64,000 nucleotides of DNA from Bombardia bombarda. Its lineage: Eukaryota; Ascomycota; Sordariomycetes; Sordariales; Lasiosphaeriaceae. Of the stretch, positions 21,489-33,201 are shown piece by piece (the first letter of the stretch is position 1; the number at the start of each line of letters is the position of its first letter). The DNA lies in the NCBI GenBank assembly GCA_030512295.1, contig JAULSR010000012.1, positions 248,001 to 312,000 on the forward strand, read 5' to 3'. The notes under the pieces are model-generated. The model saw only the letters and a list, made by a program, of their open reading frames with translations, did no database searches and had not been told where the DNA came from. Position numbers and translations under genes: made by a program.

Positions 21489-23478
21489 GATGTTGGTGTT
21501 TATCACGTGTAGATATCGCAACTGGAATCGATGGATGGAGCTCCTGAGGGGTGCTTGGGATGCAATGTTGGAGATTGTGATATTAGATCGACTTAGAAGG
21601 CAAAGCGATGAGGGATCAAGCAAGTGAATCGGCTCGTCATTTCACAAAGATGGCCGGTCCAGTCTCTTATATATAAATAGCATAAATACAGACAGAACTC
21701 AGCAGAGAGCCTCTTCTAGCAGCAGCAGCTGTGCGCCCCAAAAGAAGCCCAAAGATGTTTTACGGCCCCAATGCCTAAAGTCTTGTGTGTGTCATGTAGT
21801 CATCTGAAGGGTCGAAGGGCAGAAAGGGGGGCTCGGACAAGACGCAGCACTTCAGACGGGCGAGCACAGATGTCGGTGTGATGTCCGCCTTCCTTACCAT
21901 CCTGACTCAAGCTCTGATATGCACGTTATGAGGCTCTTAGTAACGCTCGAGATAGGCCCATCTCACGATGAGGTTCAACGGATACAGTCCATGGGGTCTG
22001 GCCTGAATCGAGACCCGCCAGAGCTGAAGAAGAAGCACCTTCTAAGGTCTATTCCCTGATAGCCTACGGCGGCGCAGCGGCCGTTGGAAAGTCTGTGCTG
22101 AGGCTATATTCAAGATCGATTGGGCTGGGGGTCTCGTCACAGTCTTCCCAGATCTCGCTCGCAGTTGAACCCACCCAACCCCGGACTTGCCAAATTGGCG
22201 AATAGTAGCCGTTAGGCTCACTGGTAGAATATGAGGCAGCCAGCCATGATCGCGGGTGCGATTACCCTTCTTTGATGTCGGGCGGTTGCTGAAAGGTGGA
22301 TTGCAACCTAGAATAATACATGGCTGCAGATTCGGCCGCCCTCCGGCCCATTTACACAACCACGCACCACCACCACCACCACCGAAACCTTGCAAGAGAG
22401 AATAATCATACATACTATAGTGCTCGTCAAACTGCAAAAGAAGACATTTGGCGCACTTCTAGAAATACGTCACTGTGCCTCTTTGTTTCAACTCGGATGA
22501 AGCCAAACTCTCCTTCCAAAACACCACCACCCGCAATTCACCTCGGATGCATGAATTGGCGGCCAAAAAGCTGTTGCATTTCTTGCACCGCCTTGGCCAG
22601 GCCAGCGCTAATGCTATCACATTTGTCAATCTTCTTCGGCCTCTTGCTCTTTTGATTAAATTTCTTATTTTCATGCTGAAGCTGTTGTCAGTCATGTACC
22701 TAGGGTTGGCAACTTGATTGGCCAATCCCCACAGATCATCCATGGCGGGAGCATCGGACACAATCCATTATGTGCAAGGCAAAGGCATGCTGCATATCAT
22801 GTTCAGCACGTGCGCCCCCAAATCCCAATCGGGTGTCATCCACTGGCTCTTTTCGGCAGTAGTGCTCTGACCCGTCTCTTTTTGCAATGACGAACAGAGA
22901 GTGGCTGTGGAACGACTGGAGTCGGGTGCGACTATAAAGCTGTTGCACCGCCCGCCACGGCTGAGTGCCATATGCAAGTCCAAAGGACCTCCTTGTTAGG
23001 TAGGCGGCCCAAAATTCCGGCCTTAAAACCAGGGCATCGGCAGCAGCGGTCCTCCAACTTCCAATTTGTCCGACATATGACTGTCCGTCACAATATTGCA
23101 GGCAGAAAAGAGCCCCAACTGTCCGAGACATCGGTGAGAATAATCAAGGGCAACCAAACGCCGGCCGACGTGCATAAGAAAACACTTCAACACAAAGGGT
23201 ATCGTGTACTATTGGCCTCTCCCAGAAGAAAGTAAAACCCCAGGCCCCATATCCAATGCTCTACACACAGGCAAATCCTAATGTACAAGTTCACAGCTGA
23301 CCCAATGCAGCAACAAGACCCCCAACGCCAGGCTGCTTATGTCCCCGTCATGAACTTATATCCCACCCACCAAAATGCCCAATTCCGTATTCTCCGTCGC
23401 CCAGATAATGCCCTCAACCATGACCATGTAAATCTCCAATCAAACGCTCAAGGATAGCCGTGTTCCCGGTTCAAACAC
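21489..23478. other. Intergenic, no intact gene
   Basis: About 2 kb without a supported gene. A tRNA-like sequence near 22207-22280 has mismatched stems. On the minus strand at about 22570-22700 a short Lys/Gln-rich reading (NKKFNQKSKRPKKIDK) could be a transposase-tail relic, but it is too short to call. Confidence 0.45.
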
Positions 23479-23530
23479 CTACAAACAGGACGTCTGAAAC
23501 TCAAGCATCATAGCATCCCCTCCTTCATGT

Positions 23531-23564
<34 letters not shown>

Positions 23565-25949
23565 GCCTCTGATCCTGCTCGTGCGCATACAAATGGTGTG
23601 ACATGTGATGATGCCTGGACGGTGACAATAAGTGCAAGCCCTTGCACTGGCTTGCCACGCCCTGGCGCTCCAGGTTGGCGATGGACCGCTCGCTTCCGTC
23701 GAAAACGTCATAGGGGAAAATAACAGACCGTTCGCTGACCAGCTTGCTCTGGTCGATGGCACCGCGGTCAAGTAGGAGCACGGCACATCGGATATACCGC
23801 GCCTCCATTTGAACGTCTGACGCCACATCAGTACGCTGGATGGCATACTTGACAAGTTGAAGCGGCGTATTGCCACAATTGTTGAAGGCATTGACCTGGC
23901 TGCCATTTTGGCAGAGAAACTTGACGCCCGCCACAATGCCGAACTCGGCAGCATAGTGCAATGCTGTGTTGCCTTCGGTGTCGCGGGCGTTCAAGACTGG
24001 CCTGAGCTCCGAGTTGGGCGCCTTTGCCCCGCTCCCTAGCACGCTCGCCAACTCGGCTTCCAGGTCTCGATCAAACGTGTCTTTTCCAGAGGAAGCAATC
24101 CTGCGAAGAAGTTCCATCAGTGGCGTACGCTTGACCGTCAGGCCTCCGCTGTGAGAAAGATCCTGGCTGTCGTGGCCATATCGGCAACCATGGGCCCACG
24201 ATGGGCACTCGGATGCCGGCGTTGCAACATCGCGAGACGACGAAGATCGCGAGTCCGAGAACTCGGGAAGATAGCGCCGCACAAACTCGACCTCGTCGCC
24301 AAAGACACGCTGCAGTTTTGGCGAACGCTGCGCGAGGTTTTTGCGAACGCAATGCCACAACCTCTCATCGTCGCTCGACTTTGTCGCCACGAGGAACCGG
24401 GCTGCTCCGTGGCCGATCTCGCGGAACAAACAGTGAAGTATTTCGACAGGGAATTCCTTCTTGGCGACGAGGTGGTGAAGGAAGGGTCGCTTCCCCACGT
24501 CACGCTGGCAAAAGTCAAAGCCACGAGCACGCAGGCTTCTGACCAGGTTCAAGAACGACGCGGGTCTTAGATGTGGATGTGAGGGCGGCTGCCACAGATG
24601 CAGAAACGTCTCGTTGCGCTCGTTAGTCAAGCGATCCTCGACAGTATGTCTGAGAAGCAACAGCAGGATGGAGACGCGTGCACCCCAGCGTGCGGCAGTG
24701 TGGAGCAACGAGTTGCCAAATTTGTCGACCTTGTTTGCCTCGGCATCTGTTACAGAGAACTTGCAGAATGCTTCACCCTCTGATCGCTGAGCATCGATTG
24801 CTGCCGACAACCGTTTGTGGATGCAACCACGGCGGTCCGAGTCGGCAAAGGCATGACAGCATGATTCAACCAGGGCGGCATTCAGCTCCTCGTGGGTGGG
24901 CGCGATGTCGCCCTGTTTGCGACGAAACATGTTGTTGGACGTCTTGGCTGGCTTCTCGGGCTTGATGTCGGCTTTGGTGGCCTTGCGCAGCCCCGATCTG
25001 ACACCGGCCTTCTCGGGCTTCTCTTCGAGCAGCGAGAGAAAGTCCTCGCGGCTGAGCTTGCTCAGTGCAGCGCTATTTCCACCCTCGTTCAGGCCGATTC
25101 CTTTTGAAGAGGCCGACGACGAGGAGCGTGCAAGGCTAGATATGCCTGAGGAGATGCTCGACACGACCGAAGCCCACGACAAACGCTTGTTGGCCGACTT
25201 GGCGGATGATGACTTGGACATTATGGACGGAGACTTGTCCCGTGGGTACGAGTCGGGCGTAGCAGTCGACTCGGTAGCAGTGGATGCGCCAGGTGGCGTC
25301 GATCCCGCAGCTTCATACTGGTGGTACTTGAACATAGGAAGACGACCCATTTCCACCTCGGTAAAGAAGCCGAGGGTTTGTTCGGCAGTCACCGCCACGT
25401 CGCCCACCACATGGCCCGCCACCACCTCATATGGCTGAAGATGCAGATGCCGGTCTCGGTTCTTCTTCCGCTTCATCCGCTTTTCTGCCCTCACGGAGCG
25501 GAGGAAGCGCACGCGGATGTGCATCGTCTCCAGGTCTCGTGGCCTCCAGTCATCGATGCGGCGGTCCGGAAGTAGACTCTTCAAATGTTTGTGCGAGTTG
25601 CGCTGCCTGATGGGGGGAAGGTATCGGCTCAGTCAGTGGCTCAGGGGTCGAGAGACACGGAAAAGAAGAAGGCTTCGCACCTTGGATCAAAGCTGTCATC
25701 CTTGAGGCGCTCGAGGATGCGCACGAGGGGCAGGCGCTCGCTCTGGGTGCATACATAGAGACGCAGCAGCTTCTTTTGTTTGGCGGGTGGCCATGGTTTC
25801 TCGCGCCGGCCACGTCGAGGCCGAGGGTACTCTGGCTTTGTCCGGGCGAGTGAGTAGGGCGGAGACGAGGACGATGATGATGGGCTGGTGGTGGGGGTGG
25901 GGGTAATGGTGGTGGTGGTGGTGACGGTGGTGACGGTAGCCATCTCCAT
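23479..25949 (-). CDS. Clr5-like N-terminal domain/ankyrin-repeat protein
   Basis: Two exons, 25949-25681 and 25606-23479 (269 + 2128 nt), joined across a 74-nt GTGCGA...TCAG intron; 798 residues. The N-terminus is Thr/Ser/Pro-rich and is followed by a Clr5-like helical region: QKKLLRLYVCTQSERLPLVR, then RLKDDSFDPR spliced to QRNSHKHLKSLLPDRRIDDW. The middle is Ser-rich and probably disordered (SKSSSAKSANKRLSWASVVS). Ankyrin units are visible at GNSLLHTAARWGARVSILLL and, near the C-terminus, GNTALHYAAEFGIVAGVKFL plus GNTPLQLVKYAIQ. The tail has an 11-Gln tract encoded by a CAG repeat. Clr5-like domains are common at the N-termini of fungal ankyrin or TPR proteins. A role in transcription or protein scaffolding is inferred only. 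The CDS start (25949 or 25943) is chosen as the first ATG after a non-AUG open extension. Confidence 0.8.
23534..23562. repeat. CAG/CTG trinucleotide repeat (poly-Gln)
   Basis: About ten CTG units on the plus strand encode the Gln tract near the C-terminus of the ankyrin protein. It is a length-polymorphism candidate. Confidence 0.9.
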
Positions 25950-28128
25950 CACCGCTGCTGCATTCACAAGTGACAGAAGACAGATCAAGTATGCGTATGA
26001 CGGGAGATCCGGTGCAGATGACGAAGGGGCTTCGGGAGAGCCCGTCGATTTAAGATTCCAGCTGCGGCCCTGGACGTTTCCTTCGCTCCCGTCCCCAAGG
26101 CACCTCCAGAGACCAGAGGCGAGGGGGCACGGTGGCACGGCCAGAACGACCAGGGCCTCCTCCCAGGCTCGAGTCCTCGAATCTTTCTAGAAGAACGGTG
26201 CAGGCGGGTGCAGGCGGGACTCGGGAGCAGCCAATCGTGGGGAAGACACCAACCGCTACGTGTGTGTAGCTCCCCGGGACGGCTGACCCGAGCCCTGGGG
26301 AGCCCCCTGGCCTTTAATTTCCACAAACATCCAGGCATCTTCTCAAGGTCTCGTTGCGGGCTCGAGCGTCTGATTGTTTGCAGTCAGTCGTCTGCAGTCG
26401 TCTGCAGTCTGTGCCGCCCCATCACCGTCCAAGCGTTGTTGGCGAGGCTTGCAAAAGAGGCATCTCTCTCTCTCTCTCTCTCTCTCATCTCGGGCGATCC
26501 CCAACTCCAGGCTTGGCCATATATAGATACAGTCGACAACATGGACTCCTGCCGTGTGCGTCATTGCAAAGACACCTCCTATGGTTGAGGCGGGACAGGG
26601 CGATTGCGCAGCTTTGGTGTGGGAAAGTTGGGGAAAAGGTGGGAGGTGGATGAACGCAAGATGGGCGCGACGTGACCAACTGAGCTCCACTGGAAGGAAG
26701 CCCAAAGGCCCCAAACCCCAGAAGGCGCGCTTCGGTTGCTGCAAAACATCCTGGTTCGGTAGTGCACCAAAAGTCTGCATTGCTGCGCCCCACAAGCATC
26801 CGAGCACACCTCAGAGAGTGACAGCCGGGAGGGCAAGAGCGATTGATGAGCCAAGCATGGACCAGAGACAAGAGCGGGCAAGAGCGAACCGAAACGGAGT
26901 CGCTCCTGCAGCCCAACGGGTTTTGCACCCTTTGGGTCGTCGCGTCAGCGCACTTTCACCTAGCTCGTGCCACTAGAGCCAATAGGCCGCTTCATATAAT
27001 CAGTTGGGCCCGCAAGTGAACTGCTAACCCCAATAGAAGGTCGGAACTCGCAACAACAGTTAGACGCGGATGTCACAAGTGTAATAACGATAACAAGAAA
27101 CTTTACTGACTCGAAATCGCGGCTACGTCACCCGGGTGGACCATCATCTTGACTCTTTAATAAGCAGCGATGTTGATCACTGATGACTAGCTTGCCGTTT
27201 ACTAGGGCTTGAAACGGGGCCTAGGGATTAGGTCTAGATAGGGTGAAGTGGATGACACGTTACCTAGGGTCAGCTCCATCCAATATTCGGTGATAACTGG
27301 TAACTCACAAGATGAGGCTCTTCTAGAAAGGATCGGGAAGAGGGGGGAGGAGATACCGAAAATGACATATAGATGAGACTTTGAGAGCAGATGACTGTGC
27401 CCCGAATCTGCATACTAGTGGTCAAGATGTATGTACTATACAATGTACTTTGAAAATTACAGGGGATCTTCATCTTTGCAGCCGATGCGATGAGGCGCTC
27501 CTTCTGATAAGTATGGCATGGAGACCATGAAGACATGGTAGGTTTGCTGTGCCCCACTCACACTGGCAGTCCCCTTCCATTTCGCATTGGCAGTTGTGAC
27601 CACAGCCCTCGCTTGAAGTGTGAACTGGGTTTGGCGCCGTGGGAGTTGAAGTGAAGAAGATGGGAGAACATTTCAGAATTAATGGCAAGTGCCGATCACA
27701 CAAAAGCGGGGTGATTGGCTCGAGATTGAGTACTGTGGACTGGAGTGTTCGGAGAGATCCGAGTCGATGAAGGCAGGTGCGAATGACAGCATCGGATTTT
27801 CACCAAACTTCAAAATGGGTCCTGCTCCCTCACTTTCTCTGCTCCTCTGCTCCTTCCCCTTTCCTTCTCTCTTTCAACCCCACCCATCCCACCTATCATC
27901 ACCCTCCAACATGGCATGCCCACGCGATAGACGACCCGCTGTTGAGAAAAGAAATCACTCTTGCTGATCATTAAATAGGCAAGTATGTAAGAGAATATAT
28001 ATATATATATATCTTGCTAACGTATTATCCATTTCAAGTTTTTCTTTTCGGTCTTAAACCAACTCCAAATTCTGCGAACCCAAATATTTACATCATGAAC
28101 TGAACATCACCACTCCCTCACTCTCTGC
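25950..28128. other. Intergenic, no gene firmly supported
   Basis: It contains the promoter of the ankyrin gene, a (CT)n run at about 26463-26487 and a TA-repeat at about 27995-28011. On the minus strand near 27552-27610 there is a short Cys-rich reading (CGHNCQCEMEGDCQC) without a usable start codon, discussed as a finding. Nothing else is recognisable. Confidence 0.5.
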
Positions 28129-29828
28129 TTAGTTGGGCAGCGACAAGGGAAAGACAACAAAGTTGTCGAAGCTGAAGGTGCCGCCCCTCAGGTAGTTGCT
28201 GACGGCGCTAATCTTGACATAGCGATCGGACTCCTTGGCCGCGCACGTAAAGGAGGTGGTATAGGTGTTCCAAACAGCAGGGTTGGCCGTGGCACCGGCG
28301 CCCGAGGCAAAGGCGGCGCCGCCCTGGACAGCTACGTACCAGGGGTTGCCGGAGCCCTGCGCGGTGCTGATCTGGATGTCGACGCTGATGCGGTAGGTGG
28401 CACCGGCGACACAATTGAGCGGCTGTGTCAACTCGTAGCCAGCCGTGACGGAGAAGACGGGGTAGGGCGACAGGATGGACAGCGCATTGGCTGAAGAGGA
28501 GCCGGGCGACGTGAGCTTGAGCGACGAGATGCCGCCGACCGTAGTCGCCTTCCACCCCGTATAGCCGAGGGTGGTGTTTTCAAAGTTGGTGTTGGAGAGG
28601 ACAGCGGCCTGAACGGCAGGGCAGTTGGGAATGGCGGTGGTGGTAGTGGTGGAAGTCTGCGTTTCAGTCTGTGTTTGAGTTTGCGTCTGGGTCTGGGTCT
28701 GGATCTCTGTCTGGACCTGAGTCTGCGTTTGCGTCTGTGTCTGTGTCTGTGTCTGAACCTCGGTCACAGTGGCAGTAGAGACTGACGTGGAGGTGACCTC
28801 ATAAGACGAGCTGACAACAGAAGTCTGCGTCTCGGTCTCGGTATGGACAAACGTCTGAGTCTGGACCTCGGTCTGGGTCTCAGTGACGATGGCCGTCGTG
28901 GTGATGTCGTAAGACGATGTCTGGATCTCGGTGATGGTGGCAGTGGAGGTGGCCGTGACATCATGCGACGACAGGTCGATCTTGGTCTGGGTGTAGGTTT
29001 CGATCTGTGTCACGGTGACTGGGGCAGCCGGAACGCAGGTAGGCAGCGAGGTGTCGATGGCTGTCAAGGTCTCTGAAGCGGTCTCTGAGGCAGCTGTCGA
29101 TGTCTCTGAGGCGGTTGTCGATGTCTCGGAGGCGGTCTCCGATACGGTTGCCGACGAAGTTGCTGGCGAGGTTGCTGACGAGGTTGCAGAGGTAGTGGTC
29201 TCGTCGTCATCAGGCTCGCAGGTTTCGGTCGAAGACGCGGACGCGGACGGGGCCGGGACGATAGAGGTCACGACGGTCGGGACGGTCACGGCGGCGATGG
29301 TGACTGTATGGGAGTAGACGTTGGTGGTGATGCCGATGCATGAGCAAGCTGACGTCCAGCGCGACGCGGGCCAGGTGCTGGTGGCGACAAGGCCAGTCAG
29401 GCAGCCAAGTTGGGGCGGCCCGGTGCTGGTAGTCAAGGTACGCTTGTAGGCCGATACCACGGAATTTGTGACGGTCGGGTCGCTGCCGGCGGTAATAGTG
29501 GTGACCGAGGTGGATGTGCTGATGTATCCAAGTCAGCATTAACGCAAACGGTTAAGGGCTAGGTGGGTGATATGGAAGCTTGGGCTTGGGCCTGGGCTTG
29601 GACTTGGACTTACACGGTAGGCGTCACAGTGAAGGTGGCGGTGGTGCCGGGCAGGGTCATGGACCGGGTGCAGTACTGGCTGGCCAGCGACAGCGACATG
29701 GTGAAGCACCGGTAGAGGTTGTCCTGGATGCATGCACTGGCCCGCTTCTCCAGCAGCTCGGCCGGAGTGGCTGCGGCGCCGCTGACGAGGAGCAGGCCGC
29801 CGGCGAGGGCGGAGGATGAGACACGCAT
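28129..29828 (-). CDS. Adhesin-like secreted protein with Gln-Thr repeats and a C-terminal carbohydrate-binding-like domain
   Basis: Two exons, 29828-29614 and 29518-28129 (215 + 1390 nt), joined by a 95-nt GTAAGT...TCAG intron; 534 residues. Residues 1-20 are a signal peptide and LEKR at 26-29 is a likely Kex2 site. A Cys-containing N-terminal region is followed by a long Thr/Ser stalk rich in SETAS and TSSAT units and then alternating Gln-Thr runs (TQTQTQTQTQ, about residues 326-360). These should form extended, heavily O-glycosylated rods. The last 155 residues (from SNTNFENTTLGYTGW to RGGTFSFDNFVVFPL) look like a compact jelly-roll of the kind seen in fungal carbohydrate-binding-like modules. 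No GPI signal is seen, so it is probably secreted or wall-associated. Adhesion is inferred from architecture. Confidence 0.75.
28640..28765. repeat. Coding Gln-Thr hexanucleotide-type repeat
   Basis: Imperfect tandem units related to TCTGTG/TCTGGG on the plus strand encode alternating Gln-Thr in the adhesin-like protein. Copy number may vary between strains. Confidence 0.8.
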
Positions 29829-30948
29829 GGTTGAGTCTGGTCTGGTGGGTTGATAAACGAGCGACTACCAGTACAGAGAGAGGGAGAGACAACGACTGCG
29901 AGACAGAGAGGAGAGTTTAGAGCGGATATGTTAAGACTTTCAAGTGCATATGTACATTGAGACAACCGGGCAACAACACGATGCCGGCGGCTGCATCACA
30001 CGGTTCATACAACCCATCTTCTCAGGCTTTCTCGCCCTCAGCTCGTCGGGCCACTGTTCTGCTAACTTCTTTCTGCGAAGCGATCATCCACTAAGCCGTG
30101 TACTATTGTCGATTGATAGAGGCAAATGAGCATGCTAGCAGGGCTGTTGACTCGATGCAGCAAAGTTGTCGAGCCCTCCCTGTCAAATCGTTCATGTCAC
30201 CCCCGCAACTTGGTCCAGCCGCATCCAGGGGCATCAACTCCACCAAAACACAAGAGACCAATCCAGCCAGCGGCTCGGTTCCAACGCACAGCGCTACCAT
30301 CCACACTATCGGATGCAACCAAGATTAGTTGATTTCATGCTCGCTCAGTTGCCTGAGACACACGCCATGTCGGTTTTGATGAGTGGTGGGCTTTTGTCAG
30401 TGAAGCTATGTCAACAGAGTATCCAGGCAGGCTTTCTCTTTTCTGCCGAGTCTCCGCACTTACGTGGCACTGCCACACAAACAGACAGGGGTCCAGATGT
30501 TCTACCAAGGGCCGAGAACACTCCCAGATGGAAGCTGAACCGGCCTGCTGGGACTGGGCTGAAAATCGCTTGACGATCCATCATCTCCAGTCTCCACCCT
30601 ACCGCCAGCCCCAGTCTGCGCATGATCTTTTGCGAATGCCAGAATGTGCAAGATCTTGCCACTGCACGGCAGTCTCGAGCCATCGGTACGGATGATGACT
30701 GCCAGGATCGTGTGTCCCGCGCCAATAACAACAAGTCATCATTCCGGATATTTACTTCCGGTGACTGGCTGAGTCTCAAGCACAACTCTGTCCTATCCAA
30801 GCTCAACAGTAAAGACGACCTCGGCATGGGGAGAAAAGAGGCAAGGAAGAAGACTGAGCAGATGCAAACCAAGTTTATATCTGCAACTCCTTTTAACATG
30901 GTCATGGTACCTGGTAGTTACCTACTTGGTAACTGTGTATATGCTTAC
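29829..30948. other. Intergenic between the adhesin-like gene and the pseudogene
   Basis: No gene supported. The minus strand near 30600-30900 may hold degraded 3' sequence of the adjoining pseudogene, since the last intact exon there ends at a donor site, but the reading is interrupted in all frames. Confidence 0.4.
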
Positions 30949-31807
30949 ATTCAACATAAAGCTGTCCGAAGAAGGGTCAGACGAATACTCAGGCATGATG
31001 GAGTTTGCGGGCGTGAGACTCGCACGGCTCGTTGCTTCGGCCAGCTGGTCTTCCTCCTCGTCAATGTTCTGAATCGTCGCCCAGCCCCGTAATCTCACAC
31101 TCACCATCCTCATCATCATCAATGTCCGGCTCCAATAATGCCATGGGAGATGCTGTCGGCGCAACCATGTGGCAAACAGTAAAGAGCATTGGCTCGTTGT
31201 CGACTATGACAACACCTCCAGCTGCTGCAAAATTCATCGAGTTGTCTTGCAATCTGGTGTATAGAAACTTTGAGTAGACAGAGGATTCATGGGCTTCCGA
31301 CCAAATCTCGACGGGGAGAGGAGGCCCTTCCGAGGCGGTGCTGGCAACTACGGTTGCTGGGGTTGCCGTATTGACGACGTCTTCGTGGTCCCCTATCTGT
31401 CGATGACCTTTGAACTCTGCAACAAGAGGACAGTGTCCAATCTCAAACCCGACATGCTCTTTCAAGAGCTCACTTTCTTTGACCAACTTGAAGGCCTCCT
31501 TTCGAATTGTCTTGTCGTCTGAAACGAACATGACGGTGGGCTTGGTCTTCTGGACAGACCTGCCCACCATAAACAGGGATAGGTTGACAATGCTGTCAGA
31601 TTCCTGGAGCTTCCAGCTATTTTCCCTCAGATACGATATCAACTTGGGTCAAATGACATTGGTGAAGTCGTCGCGTGCTGGTCCGATGGCATCCCAGCAC
31701 TCAATCCTCCGAAGCACTCCAATCTGCAAGGCGCCAAGGTGCTGTCCTGTCAATGACTGGGCGAACGGCCACTCCTTGTTTTCTCTTTCCGGGTTAGGCG
31801 AGGCCAT
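30949..31807 (-). pseudogene. Broken fungal hypothetical protein (in-frame stop and frameshift)
   Basis: From ATG 31807 the frame reads MASPNPERENKEWPFAQSLT and onward to DFTNVI, where an in-frame TGA (31650-31652) interrupts. The same frame then continues with ISYLRENSWKLQESDSIVNL, KPTVMFVSDDKTIRKEAFKL, SVYSKFLYTRLQDNSMNFAA and GGVVIVDNEPMLFTVCHMVA. Near 31058-31075 it meets a stop again, while another frame carries the natural continuation IDEEEDQLAEATSRASLTP, ending at a GTAAGC donor at 30948. I recognise this as a repeated type of Sordariomycete hypothetical protein with a protease-like GGVV...VCHMV segment, but I know no function. The 3' part is missing or unreadable. It is arranged divergently to the gene at 32147. 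Confidence 0.6.
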
Positions 31808-32146
31808 TGTTAGAGACCTGCCTCACGCCGCATATGTCTTGCCACTTCTGATTGCTATTTGCTGACTTGGACTAAGAGAGTTGACGGGACAAAACACCAG
31901 ACAGACCCCATCGACTGATGACTGTCGAGCTAATGAGGGGTAGGCTTCTGATGGTACTTAGCGCAACCCCGTTCTTTTTGACCAATTGTCCCAGATTGCA
32001 TCGCTGGTGTGTGTATCCGTACGCGCCGTGTGCCTGCATGGATGTAGTCTTGGCACGTAAATGGGAGGGAGCCTTCTTCTTCAAGTCTAGTATCGCGCCT
32101 GGCTTCACCACATAGTAACCACACCATCAAATCATCCACTCTCGAC

Positions 32147-33201
32147 ATGGAGAACAGCCAGCTCAAAGAGTCGCTTCGTGTCTCGCCCATTCCAAAGGCA
32201 CTCGGCCACGTCCTTCAGACCAGACTATGGGACTCATGTGTCCCCATAAAGTCCACGATAAAAGGAGGCATTTTAGATCCGTATCTCGACTTCTACTCGT
32301 CGAGATGCCTTGAATTCTTGACGGATAGAGGCAGACACATCATATAACGAACTCACGAGGATGTTGTGCGCATTGCCGACATGATCTTGACCGATATTCT
32401 AAAGGATGACATTCTCGCCAGTCTGAACAGTCACACAAACCTCCCCGTGACATCCTACAGCGCTGATGCACCCACAACGTCAGTGGACCTTTGTGCCAGT
32501 CTTGTTTCCATGGGCGATATTGGCGAGCACGGGTTTGGTATCTCTGGGCGTAATTCGATTCCATGGGATGGTGGGAGTCTAAGAGACAGCCTTCGAACAG
32601 CCTTTACTTCAGCCAAGCATCTTGTGTCGAGCAATAATACATTAGACAGGCTCTTCACTGCCAAAAACATCACACGCATCGGCGGTCTCAACATCATCTG
32701 GACAGGCAATCTTGCCAACCATCTTCAAGTTTCAACAAACGTTAGTAATACCCCATTAAGTATACTATAAGCCACCAGCCACCAGCCAAGGCAGTTTGTT
32801 CTAATTCTGTCGACATTAGCTTGCAGAACCCGCTCTTCCCCGCCGCCTTTCTCGAAGAGACTCTCAGGACACTGGCCCTCCTGTTCCCCCAGAACGACCC
32901 CAAGACGCGCCACTGGATCGCAACTGTATTGCCAACAGACACGGCCAAATCTCTCGATCCCATGATGCTCAAGTGCGGCAGTCTCCGGTCACAGGACCGC
33001 CGCTTCGGGGCCTTCCACTTTTGGCATGACCGCCTCGTCATTCTAAAGCAGGTCTTTGACGACGCCAAGCCACAGAGTCTGTCTCAGTGGTGGTGGGACA
33101 GAAGGAACAGCGTTCAGTGGTATACCTTCTGGGTTGCCGCTCTTGTTTTCTTGTTCACAATTTTCTTTGGCGTCGTCCAGAGCATTGAGGGCGACCTCTA
33201 G
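32147..33201 (+). pseudogene. Fungal hypothetical membrane protein gene with one in-frame stop
   Basis: Exons 32147-32740 and 32827-33201 (594 + 375 nt) join in phase through a GTTAGT...TTGCAG intron and would encode about 322 codons. Codon 67 is TAA (32345-32347), between LDFYSSRCLEFLTDRG and RTHEDVVRIADMILTD, which are adjacent segments in this protein family as I know it. The C-terminal half is intact and ends with a transmembrane segment (WYTFWVAALVFLFTIFFGVV) and QSIEGDL. Relatives are abundant in Pezizomycotina and of unknown function. Either the gene is recently inactivated, or translation begins at ATG 32381 and gives a shortened protein of about 244 residues. Intron phase and the open C-terminal exon argue that the lesion is young. 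Confidence 0.65.

Noticed and set aside
22205..22285. tRNA-like sequence with GGCTCACTGGTAGAAT and GCGGGTGCGATTACCC
   Set aside because: D-arm and T-arm signatures are visible, but the T-stem has mismatches and the acceptor ends do not pair; most likely a decayed tRNA or chance.
22042..22437. 131-codon minus-strand open frame
   Set aside because: Its GNRTRD-like stretch is the typical false translation of a tRNA-like sequence.
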